Both the position numbers and the translations under genes were made by a program. Shown piece after piece: positions 16,864 through 26,603 of a stretch of DNA of 64,000 nucleotides. The stretch is from positions 27,950 through 91,949 of the forward strand of contig JAFQRA010000002.1 of NCBI GenBank assembly GCA_017410325.1, read 5' to 3'. The stretch comes from Clostridia bacterium (GTDB lineage Bacteria > Bacillota > Clostridia > Oscillospirales > Acutalibacteraceae). The notes below the pieces were generated by a model. That model was not told the DNA's origin. It worked only from the letters and a program-made list of their open reading frames with translations, and searched no databases. The stretch's first letter is position 1, and each line of letters starts with the position of its first letter.

Positions 16864-18264
16864 TTATTCTATTCCGAGTTTTTCTTTGATTTCGGGGTCA
16901 CAGGTATCGGCAAGGGTACCGATTTCGTCCCAGAGCTTATCTGCCTTTGCCTTCCATTCTTCAAAGCCTGCAGGAGTTTCGGGGTAAGCATCGTAAAGCG
17001 TGCCGACCCTAATCATATTCACAAGGCCCTTGACGATTTTGCCCAGAGTTTCTGCACGGAACTTTTTCTTTGCTATACCCTTGGTGATGCCCTTGATCAT
17101 ATCGGCAACGTCGCTTGCGCCGATTACGAGGCCGTCGTCCATACCGCCGAGAATCTTATCGCTGAAAATAACGTCATTTGCAAAAAGGTACTCCGCCTCA
17201 TCAAAATTCATTGAAACAAGGCCCATAAGCAGCGGGCGCATAGAATCAAAGTCCTTGCCCTGCACCTTCATATAACGGGAGTTGATGCTCCACAGCTTTT
17301 CTTTCGTCAGAAAATCGCTGTATTTGAGAAGCTGTGAAATAACCTCAACGGCAATTTCGCCCTGCACAAGCGAGGACGTACAGCCCTCACCGCAGGTAGG
17401 CTTGGTAAGGCAGGCGGCATCGCCCATTGCGATAAAGCCGTCGTCAACAAAAGAATAAACCGAACGATGCCAGGGTGTCATACCCTTTTCAACCTTTTTA
17501 ACCTTGAATTCGGGGAAGGTAACGTTCTTCATAAACTGTGTGTTGAACACCTCCTCGGAATAAGCGTAGGAATAGCTGCCGCCGATGCCGAGAATTGCAT
17601 CGTAGCCCTTGCCCGCAGGTGCAGACCAGGATTTGTACTGCATAAAGAAGCCGTCAAGGTCACGGGGATTTAAGTTTTTGTCAAGGTATTCAACATAATA
17701 GAGAACGACGTAAAAAATATCGATAGGCGTGAGCTTGAAATTTTCAACCGCAGAGGTATCGGGAAGAGTCGTTCTTGCAACGGAGGGAATTCCCGAACAG
17801 TCAGAAACAATCCTGGCGTATGCCTGCTGTGTTCCTTCCGACGTTTCGTATTCGCAGCCGATTACCCTGCCCTTCTCATCGTACACAAGCTTTGTAAATT
17901 TTGCGCCGTAAAGAATTTTTGCACCGCTCTTTTTTGCCTTTTCAGCCATTTTCATAATATAATCGTGCTTGTGCAAACCGATTACCGGCAGATTTCCCGC
18001 ATACTTGCGGTATTCTCCGTAGGGGGATATCATCGGAGAGCCTGTAAAGCGAAACTCCCTTACAGAGTCACCTTCCTCGGGCACCTCAAGCCCGAACTGC
18101 TCCATTTCGCCCTGACCCATATGGAAAATGTCGTAGGAGCGTGAGACATTCTCTGCCTCCTCTTTCTCGATAACCAGTGTTCTGAAGCCGTTTGCAGCCA
18201 TTCTCTGCGCAAACCAGCAGCCTGTTGTTGAAGCGCCGATAATAAGAACGTCGTATTTTTTCAT
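16864..18264 (-). CDS. FAD-dependent oxidoreductase, geranylgeranyl-reductase-like
   Basis: A 466-residue flavoprotein. It begins with the dinucleotide-binding fold VLIIGASTTGCWFAQRMA and has the second flavin motif GDAACLTKPTCGEGC near residue 290. This arrangement fits the geranylgeranyl reductase / p-hydroxybenzoate hydroxylase superfamily, whose members reduce prenyl chains or oxidise small molecules. The substrate cannot be read from sequence. It sits directly after the MFS transporter and before a phosphoesterase, so it may modify a substance imported or exported by that transporter. Confidence 0.78.
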   Translation of the reverse strand: MKKYDVLIIGASTTGCWFAQRMAANGFRTLVIEKEEAENVSRSYDIFHMGQGEMEQFGLEVPEEGDSVREFRFTGSPMISPYGEYRKYAGNLPVIGLHKHDYIMKMAEKAKKSGAKILYGAKFTKLVYDEKGRVIGCEYETSEGTQQAYARIVSDCSGIPSVARTTLPDTSAVENFKLTPIDIFYVVLYYVEYLDKNLNPRDLDGFFMQYKSWSAPAGKGYDAILGIGGSYSYAYSEEVFNTQFMKNVTFPEFKVKKVEKGMTPWHRSVYSFVDDGFIAMGDAACLTKPTCGEGCTSSLVQGEIAVEVISQLLKYSDFLTKEKLWSINSRYMKVQGKDFDSMRPLLMGLVSMNFDEAEYLFANDVIFSDKILGGMDDGLVIGASDVADMIKGITKGIAKKKFRAETLGKIVKGLVNMIRVGTLYDAYPETPAGFEEWKAKADKLWDEIGTLADTCDPEIKEKLGIE

Positions 18265-18326
18265 AGCTGATTTTTCTCCCTTTTTATGTCAGATTTTTCA
18301 CTTTGTCAAGTTGTATTGCTTTACAG

Positions 18327-19769
18327 TCAATCCCATTCTGCACCGGTTACGGTGTCGAGGTCTATGCCCTTTGTGTCGTGCGTTTTTAATGCCATTGTTA
18401 TAAGTGCGCCTACAAAGCCGGGCACGGTGAGAGCAAAAGCAACGACACCCATAAAGCTGTTGCCGAGCACGGTGACAAGCGGAAGGCTGACACCGTAGGA
18501 AACCACAACACCTGCGGCAACCACAACGAATTCTGCCGACATAATCGACGAGCGCAGGTTAGTCGGCGCGGACTCACCAATCATCATAATTATTACATCA
18601 TTAGTAGAATAGTAGCTGCCTATGCAGGCACCGCAAAGGAAACCTACAAGGTAAGGCGGCCACGCAAGCTTGGCACCCACACTGAAGCCGATAAATGCAA
18701 GCAGACAATTGAAGCAGGTAACAATAGCGGCGGCCTTTCTTCCCTTTGAGTCAGAAATGAAGCCCATAATAACCTGTGCCACGGCTGAGCCCACAGGGAA
18801 CATAAACAGCGCAGTTGTGACGGGACCTATGCTTACAATATTCATCAATTCATCCGTAAACGATGAATATGCACCCGAATCAATATAGCTTTGTGCATAG
18901 CCGTAGGAAAGAATAACCTGATAGTTAATTGTTGTAATGAAGCCGACATTTGCTATTGCGCCTACAATATAAAGCCAGCGAAGCTGCGAGTGCTTAAAGG
19001 CAAATTTAAGTGCGGGAATAACACCGCCCTGTGCGTTTTCGGTATTCTTATTCTGCTTATCAAGTGCACGCTCTTCATCCGTCATTCTCAGATATTTAAG
19101 CCTTGAGTCAATGAACGCATCCGTTTCACGGGCAAAGAAAAGCGCAACGCCGCAGGTAACGAGGCCTACAACAGCGGGGATAAAATAGACATTTCTCCAC
19201 TCGGAGGCACTGTGCATAAGCAGTCTGCGGAGCAAGGGAATAAGCATTACGCCCATATTGGCAAAGAACTTTATTGCCGAATAAATTCTTGCTCTGTGCT
19301 TTGACGGAGCCGTTTCCATTATATATACAACCTGCATATCGTGCGGAATAAAGAACTGTACTATACACGCACCGAGCACGTAAACGATTATACTGTCCGA
19401 AAGGAATATGAGCAGCATCGAAAGGCTCATACCGAAGGTGTTGATAATAAGAAACACTTTTCTGCCGAAGCGGTCCGCAAGCGGCTTATAGACAATAGCG
19501 AGCGCCTGGAAGGGCACGACAAGCATCGTGACGATATCGAGCAAGCCTACAGAGCTTTCACCGTATTTTGCAAACAGGTCGTTTGCTATTTCCGTTTTCA
19601 TAAGCGTGCCTATCTGCGAAGCGACCTCATCCGTTATGTAAACAAGACAGATTATGAAAATCATATAGGCAAGGTACATACTGCTTTTCGGCCTTAATTT
19701 TTCACGCTGCCATTTTGCAATTTCTCTTTCACGCCGCAGGCGCTTCTTTTCAAGCTTTGCATCAGTCAT
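18327..19769 (-). CDS. MFS transporter, sugar-porter type
   Basis: A 480-residue membrane transporter with 12 predicted spans. The loop after span 2 reads ADRFGRKVF and the matching loop in the second half reads GFISDSKGRKAA, the paired signatures of the major facilitator superfamily. The charged 35-residue N-terminal tail is unusual. The frame opens at a GTG (19778), but the ATG at 19767-19769 has AAGGCGG 8 nt before it and is preferred. As first gene of the operon with an FAD enzyme, phosphoesterase and alpha-galactosidase, it may import an oligosaccharide or glycoside. Confidence 0.85.
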   Translation of the reverse strand: MTDAKLEKKRLRREREIAKWQREKLRPKSSMYLAYMIFIICLVYITDEVASQIGTLMKTEIANDLFAKYGESSVGLLDIVTMLVVPFQALAIVYKPLADRFGRKVFLIINTFGMSLSMLLIFLSDSIIVYVLGACIVQFFIPHDMQVVYIMETAPSKHRARIYSAIKFFANMGVMLIPLLRRLLMHSASEWRNVYFIPAVVGLVTCGVALFFARETDAFIDSRLKYLRMTDEERALDKQNKNTENAQGGVIPALKFAFKHSQLRWLYIVGAIANVGFITTINYQVILSYGYAQSYIDSGAYSSFTDELMNIVSIGPVTTALFMFPVGSAVAQVIMGFISDSKGRKAAAIVTCFNCLLAFIGFSVGAKLAWPPYLVGFLCGACIGSYYSTNDVIIMMIGESAPTNLRSSIMSAEFVVVAAGVVVSYGVSLPLVTVLGNSFMGVVAFALTVPGFVGALITMALKTHDTKGIDLDTVTGAEWD

Positions 19770-19778
19770 TTTATACAC

Positions 19779-19808
19779 CGCCTTAACATTCTTCGCCTTA
19801 ACATTCTT
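19779..19808. repeat. 15-bp tandem duplication at the MFS ribosome site
   Basis: Two exact copies of cgccttaacattctt lie head to tail. On the minus strand each copy carries a TTAAGGCG Shine-Dalgarno-like string, so the duplication doubles the ribosome-site sequence of the transporter gene. Confidence 0.8.
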
Positions 19809-19813
19809 TTATA

Positions 19814-19842
19814 ATTATATAAAAACTTTTTCCATATTTCAA
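19814..19842 (-). promoter_or_regulatory. SigA promoter of the MFS operon
   Basis: TTGAAA (19837-19842) and TATAAT (19814-19819) on the minus strand with a 17-nt spacer, in the divergent region shared with the GH3 gene. Confidence 0.75.
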
Positions 19843-19849
19843 TAATTAC

Positions 19850-19878
19850 TTGCAGATATTGGATTTTTGTTATAAAAT
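19850..19878 (+). promoter_or_regulatory. Candidate promoter of the GH3 gene
   Basis: TTGCAG (19850-19855) and TAAAAT (19873-19878) with a 17-nt spacer; a TATAAA at 19871 is an alternative -10. It starts 8 bp from the -35 of the opposite promoter, so one regulator could control both directions. Confidence 0.45.
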
Positions 19879-19918
19879 GTTTATAAAATTTCTGCTCAGC
19901 AATAGAAAGGAAACGGTT

Positions 19919-22294
19919 ATGGATAAATTTGCAAGGTTCAGATATCAGCCCTGTATTCCGCTCGGTGAGGACGGACGCTGTGTTACGGCTTCTTTAAAGC
20001 ACATCAACCTCTCCCGTGAGGCGGCAACAGAGGGTATCGTACTGCTCAAGAACGAAGGCAATGCCCTGCCCCTTAAAAAGGGTGAAAGGGTTGCACTTTT
20101 CGGCAAGGCAACCATTGAATACATAAAGGGTGGCGGCGGCAGCGGCGACGTGCACTGCCCGTACATCTGCAACATTGCCGACGGCTTCAAAGAAAAAGAA
20201 GAACAGGGCAAGGTTTGGGTTTACAAGCCTCTTGTTGAGTTTTACAGAGAGTATGTTGAAAGAGAAAGCGTAAACGTGCTCACGCAGGAGCAGATTGACG
20301 CACGCTGGAACATAGTCAACAATATGGAATTCTGCACAGAGCGTGACGATATGACCTACGACACCTTTGCGGCTATGCACGTCAAAGAGGCGGAAGTGCC
20401 CTACGACATAATCAAAGCAGCCGCAGACAATGCTGACACGGCGGTTATAACAATCAGCCGCTTTTCCGCAGAGGGTGTCGACCGCAGACCGCAGGGTGAA
20501 GACTACTACCTTTCCGACCTTGAAAAGAACCTTATCGACAAGACAGGCAAGCTGTTTAAAAAGGTTATTATCGTTATAAATTCGGGTGCGGTAATCGACT
20601 GCGAATACTTTGCGGAAAATGAAAACGTAAAGGGCGTTGTTTTCGCCTGGCAGGGCGGTATGGAAGGCGGCAGCGCAATTGCCGACATTCTCTGCGGCGA
20701 CGTAAACCCCTCGGGCAGAATGGCAGACACGGTTGCAAAGTCATACGATGCCTACCCCTGCAAGGACGATTTTTGGGAATGCTTTGACCACGTTGATTAT
20801 TCCGACGATATTTACGTTGGCTACCGTTACTTTGAAACAATCCCCGGTGCAAAAGAAAAGGTACGTTACCCCTTCGGCTTCGGTCTTTCTTATACCGACT
20901 TTTCGCTGACGGGTAAGCTCTGCGGCGAGGCTGACGGCAAAATCACAGCCGCCGTAACCGTTACCAATACTGGCAGCCTTGCAGGTAAAGAGGTTGTACA
21001 GCTTTACTACTCTGCCCCGCAGGGCAAGCTCGGCAAGCCCTCAAGAGAGCTTGCCGCCTATGCAAAAACCAAGCTTCTCAAGCCCGGTGAGTCACAGACA
21101 CTTGCACTCACCTTTGACGTCAGCTTTATGGCAAGCTTTGACGACCTGGGTAAAATCCAAAAATCAGCCTACGTGCTCGAAAAGGGCAGCTACCGCTTCT
21201 ATCTCGGCAATAACGTAAGAGAGGCCGAAAAGCTTGAGTTTGAATATGAAGTAAAAGAAGACACCGCAGTTGAACAGCTCACGCAGTGGTGCAAGCCCTT
21301 CAAGCTCGAAAAGCGTATGCTTTCCGACGGAAGCTTTGAGGCACTTCCCACGGGCGAAGAAAGCTATTACTACGGTGAGGTTGAGCCCACGGGAGCTGCC
21401 GCACCCGAAAAGCCCGTAACGTTTGACAAGGTTGGTGAAGAAATAACCCTTGACGAATTCGTGGCACAGCTTACCCTTGAAGAGCTGATGGATTTCGTCG
21501 GCGGTCAGCCGCCCACGGGTGTAGCCAATACGGGCTGCTTCGGACCGATAAAGCGTCTTGGCGTACCCGCAGTGCCCACGGCTGACGGCCCGGCAGGAAT
21601 CCGAATTGAGCCCTGCACGGGTATTCCCACAACGGCGTGGCCGTGTGCAACGCTTCTTGCCTGCACGTGGAACACGGATATTATATACGAGGTTGGCAAG
21701 GCAGGCGGTGCGGAGCTGAAGGAAAACAATATGGGCATCTGGCTTGCACCTGCTCTCAACATTCACCGTGACCCGCTTTGCGGCAGAAACTTTGAGTATT
21801 ACTCCGAAGACCCGCTTGTAGCAGGTAAATGTGCCGCAGCAGATATCAGGGGCGTTCAGTCCAACAGGGTTGCTGTTTCAATGAAGCACTTTGCCTGCAA
21901 CAACAAGGAGGCAAACCGCTTCGCAAGTGATTCAAGGCTTTCGGAAAGAGCACTTAGAGAAATCTACCTCAAAGGCTTTGAGATTGCGGTCAAGGAAGCT
22001 GACCCGTACACAGTTATGTCCTCCTACAACCTTATCAACGGCCAGCACACCTCGGAAAGCTGGGAGCTTCTCACGGGAATACTCCGCAACGAGTGGGGCT
22101 ACAAGGGCATGGTGGTTACCGACTGGGGCGTAAAGAACGACCCCGTTAAGGAAGTGTGGGCAGGCAACGACCTGAAAATGCACTGCGGCTATCCGGCAGA
22201 CCTCAAGGCCGCCTACGATAAAGGCGAGTTATCCCGTGCACAGCTCGAGCTTTGCGTGAGCAGAATACTCGGTATGTTCCTTAAACTCGCATAA
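19919..22294 (+). CDS. GH3 beta-glucosidase with permuted domain order
   Basis: Probable cytoplasmic beta-glucosidase or beta-xylosidase, 791 residues. Domain order is reversed relative to most GH3 enzymes. The (alpha/beta)6 sandwich domain comes first (about 25-290; EGIVLLKNEGNALPL, GVVFAWQGGMEGGSA), a fibronectin-like domain follows (about 320-430), and the TIM-barrel domain is last (about 500-790; TADGPAGIR, KHFACNNKEANR). The catalytic nucleophile is Asp735 in MVVTDWGV. This permuted form is known from rumen Clostridia such as Ruminococcus albus and Butyrivibrio. AAAGGA precedes the ATG at 19919; an upstream in-frame ATG lacks a ribosome site. Confidence 0.93.
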   Translation: MDKFARFRYQPCIPLGEDGRCVTASLKHINLSREAATEGIVLLKNEGNALPLKKGERVALFGKATIEYIKGGGGSGDVHCPYICNIADGFKEKEEQGKVWVYKPLVEFYREYVERESVNVLTQEQIDARWNIVNNMEFCTERDDMTYDTFAAMHVKEAEVPYDIIKAAADNADTAVITISRFSAEGVDRRPQGEDYYLSDLEKNLIDKTGKLFKKVIIVINSGAVIDCEYFAENENVKGVVFAWQGGMEGGSAIADILCGDVNPSGRMADTVAKSYDAYPCKDDFWECFDHVDYSDDIYVGYRYFETIPGAKEKVRYPFGFGLSYTDFSLTGKLCGEADGKITAAVTVTNTGSLAGKEVVQLYYSAPQGKLGKPSRELAAYAKTKLLKPGESQTLALTFDVSFMASFDDLGKIQKSAYVLEKGSYRFYLGNNVREAEKLEFEYEVKEDTAVEQLTQWCKPFKLEKRMLSDGSFEALPTGEESYYYGEVEPTGAAAPEKPVTFDKVGEEITLDEFVAQLTLEELMDFVGGQPPTGVANTGCFGPIKRLGVPAVPTADGPAGIRIEPCTGIPTTAWPCATLLACTWNTDIIYEVGKAGGAELKENNMGIWLAPALNIHRDPLCGRNFEYYSEDPLVAGKCAAADIRGVQSNRVAVSMKHFACNNKEANRFASDSRLSERALREIYLKGFEIAVKEADPYTVMSSYNLINGQHTSESWELLTGILRNEWGYKGMVVTDWGVKNDPVKEVWAGNDLKMHCGYPADLKAAYDKGELSRAQLELCVSRILGMFLKLA

Positions 22295-22304
22295 AAATTC
22301 ACAT

Positions 22305-22335
22305 AAAAAATGCACGGATTTTCCGTGCATTTTTT
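22305..22335. terminator. Bidirectional terminator between GH3 and M23 genes
   Basis: A perfect stem aaaaaatgcacgga/tccgtgcatttttt with a 3-nt loop, placed between two convergent genes. Confidence 0.9.
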
Positions 22336-22373
22336 GATGGGCAAATTACGGTTTGTCGAGGACAAACTCTAAT

Positions 22374-23069
22374 TTATTCCGCTCTGTTCATTGCCGCAAG
22401 GGGGTCAACCGTACTGCCGTTTACGGTAATTTCAAGGTGGAGATGAAGTCCGTCCGCTTCCTCAACGGGAATTGCGGCAAGCTCACCTATCTCCTGACCG
22501 TTTTTAACCGTTGCGCCCTTTTTCGGGGTTGTGCCCTCTTTTAATCCGCAGTATTTTGCAATCATAGTGTTGCCGTGGTCAATTTCAACCACCGTACCCC
22601 ACATTTCATCCGTATAAACGTCCTTTACCGTGCCGCTCTGAATTGCGAGCACCTGCGAATTCTCTCCGCCCGTAAAATCAATGCCGTTGTGTACCCGCCA
22701 GTCGCCCATTGTTTTGGAGCTGACCATTTCGCCGTGAGAATAATCCTTTAAAATATCTGTGCCGAGTGGAAGCGTGAATTTGCCCGTAAACGGGAGATTT
22801 TCTTCGGCCTTTGCGGTTGAAGGCTGTTCAGCCGTAACGGGCAGGGTTGTTGCCTGAGTAACGGTAATCTTGTTCTGGGGCTTATCGGCTTCAAGGGTGA
22901 CACCCTGATTGTCCCAATCGACCGTGGTTGACGCTTCGGGCGTGCCGAAAGACTTTTTCATTGCGGCGTAAGAGCCTATTCCGAGCGCCGTTATACACAG
23001 CAGTAAAAGCGTGTAAAGACCGAGTCTGCCCAATGTATTTTTGCTTGTTTTCTTGAATTCAAAATCCAT
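22374..23069 (-). CDS. M23 (LytM) family endopeptidase, membrane-anchored; SpoIIQ-like
   Basis: A 231-residue protein with an N-terminal membrane span (about 16-36), a Thr-rich linker and a C-terminal LytM domain. Zinc ligands appear intact: HNGIDF (HxxxD) and HLHLE (HxH). Size and layout resemble clostridial SpoIIQ, which keeps an intact metal site and works with SpoIIIAH around the forespore, but other envelope M23 enzymes look alike. A GGAGGG ribosome site precedes the ATG. Its upstream leader holds two hairpins described separately. No sporulation genes flank it, so the SpoIIQ assignment is tentative. Confidence 0.8.
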   Translation of the reverse strand: MDFEFKKTSKNTLGRLGLYTLLLLCITALGIGSYAAMKKSFGTPEASTTVDWDNQGVTLEADKPQNKITVTQATTLPVTAEQPSTAKAEENLPFTGKFTLPLGTDILKDYSHGEMVSSKTMGDWRVHNGIDFTGGENSQVLAIQSGTVKDVYTDEMWGTVVEIDHGNTMIAKYCGLKEGTTPKKGATVKNGQEIGELAAIPVEEADGLHLHLEITVNGSTVDPLAAMNRAE

Positions 23070-23119
23070 AATTTATCCCTCCGTACCGCTATTATTGGAG
23101 AGATGCACTTCAATTATTC

Positions 23120-23226
23120 ACAAAAGCGAAAAAGACACCCTGCATAACACAGGATGCCTTTTCCACAAATTTGAGGGGGTAAAAATACACCGTTCGGAAA
23201 ATGTTGCGGCTCATTTTCCGGGTGCA
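23120..23226 (-). other. Possible attenuated leader or short RNA upstream of the M23 gene
   Basis: On the minus strand a SigA-like promoter (TTGCAC at 23254-23259, 16-nt spacer, TATTAT at 23232-23237) is followed by a 9-bp hairpin cggaaaatg/cattttccg (23193-23218). Next comes a 12-bp hairpin whose arms pair fully only as minus-strand RNA because it uses two G-U pairs (23131-23162). That hairpin ends in UUUUUC, like an intrinsic terminator, 55 nt before the M23 start codon. This would give an RNA of about 100 nt, or a leader with conditional read-through. Evidence is structural only. Confidence 0.3.
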
Positions 23227-23336
23227 TTTTCATAATAACAGATGTGTTTGCGGGTGCAATGAACAAACTGTAAACATAATGTGTTTTTTATTTGTTTTTT
23301 GTTATAGGGCACCTGTGAAAATTTTTTTGAAATTTT

Positions 23337-23352
23337 GCAAACAAATGTTTGC
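23337..23352. promoter_or_regulatory. Candidate LexA operator 1 (SOS box)
   Basis: GCAAACAAATGTTTGC, with inverted GCAAAC/GTTTGC arms, is close to the Firmicutes SOS box CGAAC-N4-GTTCG. It overlaps the -35 element of lexA. Confidence 0.6.
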
Positions 23353-23377
23353 TTTTTGCGGAAAGATGTGCTATAAT
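23349..23377 (+). promoter_or_regulatory. lexA promoter
   Basis: TTGCTT (23349-23354) and TATAAT (23372-23377) with a 17-nt spacer. It is framed by two LexA-type palindromes, which fits autorepression. Confidence 0.7.
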
Positions 23378-23383
23378 CGTTTC

Positions 23384-23403
23384 AGCAGAACATATGTGCT
23401 GCT
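23384..23403. promoter_or_regulatory. Candidate LexA operator 2 (SOS box)
   Basis: A 20-bp palindrome with one mismatched pair, core AGAACATATGTGCT, matching the GAACATATGTTC SOS consensus except at one base. It covers the expected transcription start of lexA. Confidence 0.7.
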
Positions 23404-23453
23404 GATTCCACGCAAAATTTCGGGTGTTAAATCACTTTCAGGAGGATGTTTTC

Positions 23454-24044
23454 ATGTTAAATGAAACTCAGCAAAAAATATACAACTTTTTACTTGAGCG
23501 CCTGCAGGACGGCGTTCCCCCTTCAATAAGAGAAATAGGTGCTCATGTCGGCCTCAAATCCACCTCGTCCGTCCAGGCCTCGCTTGATGCTCTCGAAAAC
23601 GAGGGCTTCATTTCCCGTGACCCGCTTCTCAAGCGTTCAATCCGCATTGTCGGCCAGGAAGACCTTTCCAACATCAAGCAGGTGCCCATTCTCGGTACCG
23701 TTACCGCAGGTGCACCTATACTTGCCGTTGAGCAGATTGAGGGCTATCTCCCCTACGCAGGCTTCGCCTCCAAGGACAAATCCCTCTTTGCGCTTCGCGT
23801 AAGGGGCGAAAGTATGCTGAACGCCGGTATTCACGACGGCGACCTTGTCGTAGTTGAAAGAACACCCGTTGCGCGTAACGGCGAAATCATTGTTGCCCTT
23901 GTCGGCGACGAGGCAACTGTCAAAACCTTCTACAAGGAAAACGGCCGTTTCAGACTGCAGCCCGAAAACGATGCTTACGAGCCGATTATAGTCGATGAGG
24001 TTGCAATTCTCGGCAAGGTAGTTGCACTCCACCGCTATTATTGA
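23454..24044 (+). CDS. lexA: LexA, SOS-response repressor
   Basis: Represses DNA-damage genes and is cleaved when RecA is activated. The 196-residue protein has a winged helix N-terminal domain (about 1-65; PPSIREIGAHVGLKSTSSVQ), the autocleavage site Ala85-Gly86 in TVTAGAP, and the catalytic dyad Ser120 (RGESML) and Lys157 (EATVKTF). AGGAGG lies 8 nt before the ATG at 23454; the longer in-frame start at 23424 lacks a ribosome site. Two SOS-box palindromes flank its promoter, so it should regulate itself. It stands alone between the M23 gene and guaB. Confidence 0.97.
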   Translation: MLNETQQKIYNFLLERLQDGVPPSIREIGAHVGLKSTSSVQASLDALENEGFISRDPLLKRSIRIVGQEDLSNIKQVPILGTVTAGAPILAVEQIEGYLPYAGFASKDKSLFALRVRGESMLNAGIHDGDLVVVERTPVARNGEIIVALVGDEATVKTFYKENGRFRLQPENDAYEPIIVDEVAILGKVVALHRYY

Positions 24045-24107
24045 TTTTTTCAACAAATACACCGCTCAAAAAGGTAAATTTTTCTATAATTTTTTATTCA
24101 CTATATA

Positions 24108-24136
24108 TTGATATTTTTTCTCCGCCTTGTTATAAT
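24108..24136 (+). promoter_or_regulatory. guaB promoter
   Basis: TTGATA (24108-24113) and TATAAT (24131-24136) with a 17-nt spacer. The roughly 85-nt leader is AU-rich, and I see no purine riboswitch fold. Confidence 0.75.
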
Positions 24137-24179
24137 TTAATTTAATAATTTTAATTAAAAGTTATTTCTGTGGTTTTAA

Positions 24180-25697
<1,518 letters not shown>

Positions 25698-25721
25698 AAT
25701 AAACGGAAAGGTTATGAGCCG

Positions 25722-26597
25722 ATGAACAGAATCCGTCTCATACTTCTTGCAGGCCTTTGCATATTCGTAGCGATATTGAGCATAGCTTATATTACCGTAG
25801 GTATGGAAAGCAAAGAGCCTGAGACCACTACGCAAAACACAACCGAAAAAATTTCCGAGCCCGACACATCCGCTGTTGAGCCGGGCACGGAAAACGAAGC
25901 AACAACACAACTTCCCTCCGAAGCAGAAACGACTACTCAAGCTGAAGCCACGACAAGGGAGCCTGAGACTATGGGCAGTGAATACGAATACGCCTATGCC
26001 GGCTTTAACCCGTCGGTTGCGGTTGTTGACGGCGAGAAGTGGAACCTTCTGCTCGTTAACCAGAAATATATCCTGCCCGAGGATTACACCGTACAAACGG
26101 CTGAAGTCAAGGGCGGCGGCCAGTCACTCGACCACCGTGTTGTACCCCACTACAACAAAATGGTAGAGGCCGCAGAGGCAGACGGAATTGACCTTATTCC
26201 CGTTTCGGGCTACAGAAGTCTGTCGAGGCAGAAGAACAACTTCAACCGCAAGATTGATTATTATTCTTCCCTCGGCTATTCCAAAGCGGAGGCTACTCGC
26301 CTTGCCGCAAAAATAGTGCTTATGCCCGGCACAAGCGAGCATAACGCAGGGCTTGCAATGGATTTCGGCACTAACGGCAACTACACGCTTGACGAAAACT
26401 TTGCAAACACCGATGCTTTCCGTTGGCTTAGCGAAAACGCCGCCGATTACGGCTTTATACTCCGCTACGAAGAGGACACGCAGGATATCACAATGATAAC
26501 CTATGAGCCCTGGCACTGGCGTTACGTCGGCGTTGAAGCCGCGCAGGAAATCAAGGCACAGGGCGTAACGCTCGAAGAATACCTCGGAATGGATTAA
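25722..26597 (+). CDS. VanY/DacB-type D,D-carboxypeptidase (peptidase M15B)
   Basis: Zinc carboxypeptidase that trims the terminal D-Ala of peptidoglycan peptides outside the membrane. It has 291 residues. An N-terminal membrane anchor (about 5-27) is followed by a Thr/Glu-rich linker of about 60 residues and then the M15 domain. It shows SGYRSLSRQ, the zinc motif PGTSEHNAGLAMDFG (H and D ligands), and EPWHWRYVG with the catalytic Glu and third His ligand. All key residues seem intact. It follows guaB by 24 nt and precedes a membrane protein by 6 nt. Nothing here indicates a vancomycin-resistance cluster. Confidence 0.92.
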   Translation: MNRIRLILLAGLCIFVAILSIAYITVGMESKEPETTTQNTTEKISEPDTSAVEPGTENEATTQLPSEAETTTQAEATTREPETMGSEYEYAYAGFNPSVAVVDGEKWNLLLVNQKYILPEDYTVQTAEVKGGGQSLDHRVVPHYNKMVEAAEADGIDLIPVSGYRSLSRQKNNFNRKIDYYSSLGYSKAEATRLAAKIVLMPGTSEHNAGLAMDFGTNGNYTLDENFANTDAFRWLSENAADYGFILRYEEDTQDITMITYEPWHWRYVGVEAAQEIKAQGVTLEEYLGMD

Positions 26598-26603
26598 TCA
26601 CGA

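Noticed and set aside
23041-23464. Two short plus-strand frames upstream of lexA
   Set aside because: They run across the lexA promoter, SOS boxes and hairpins and have no ribosome site.
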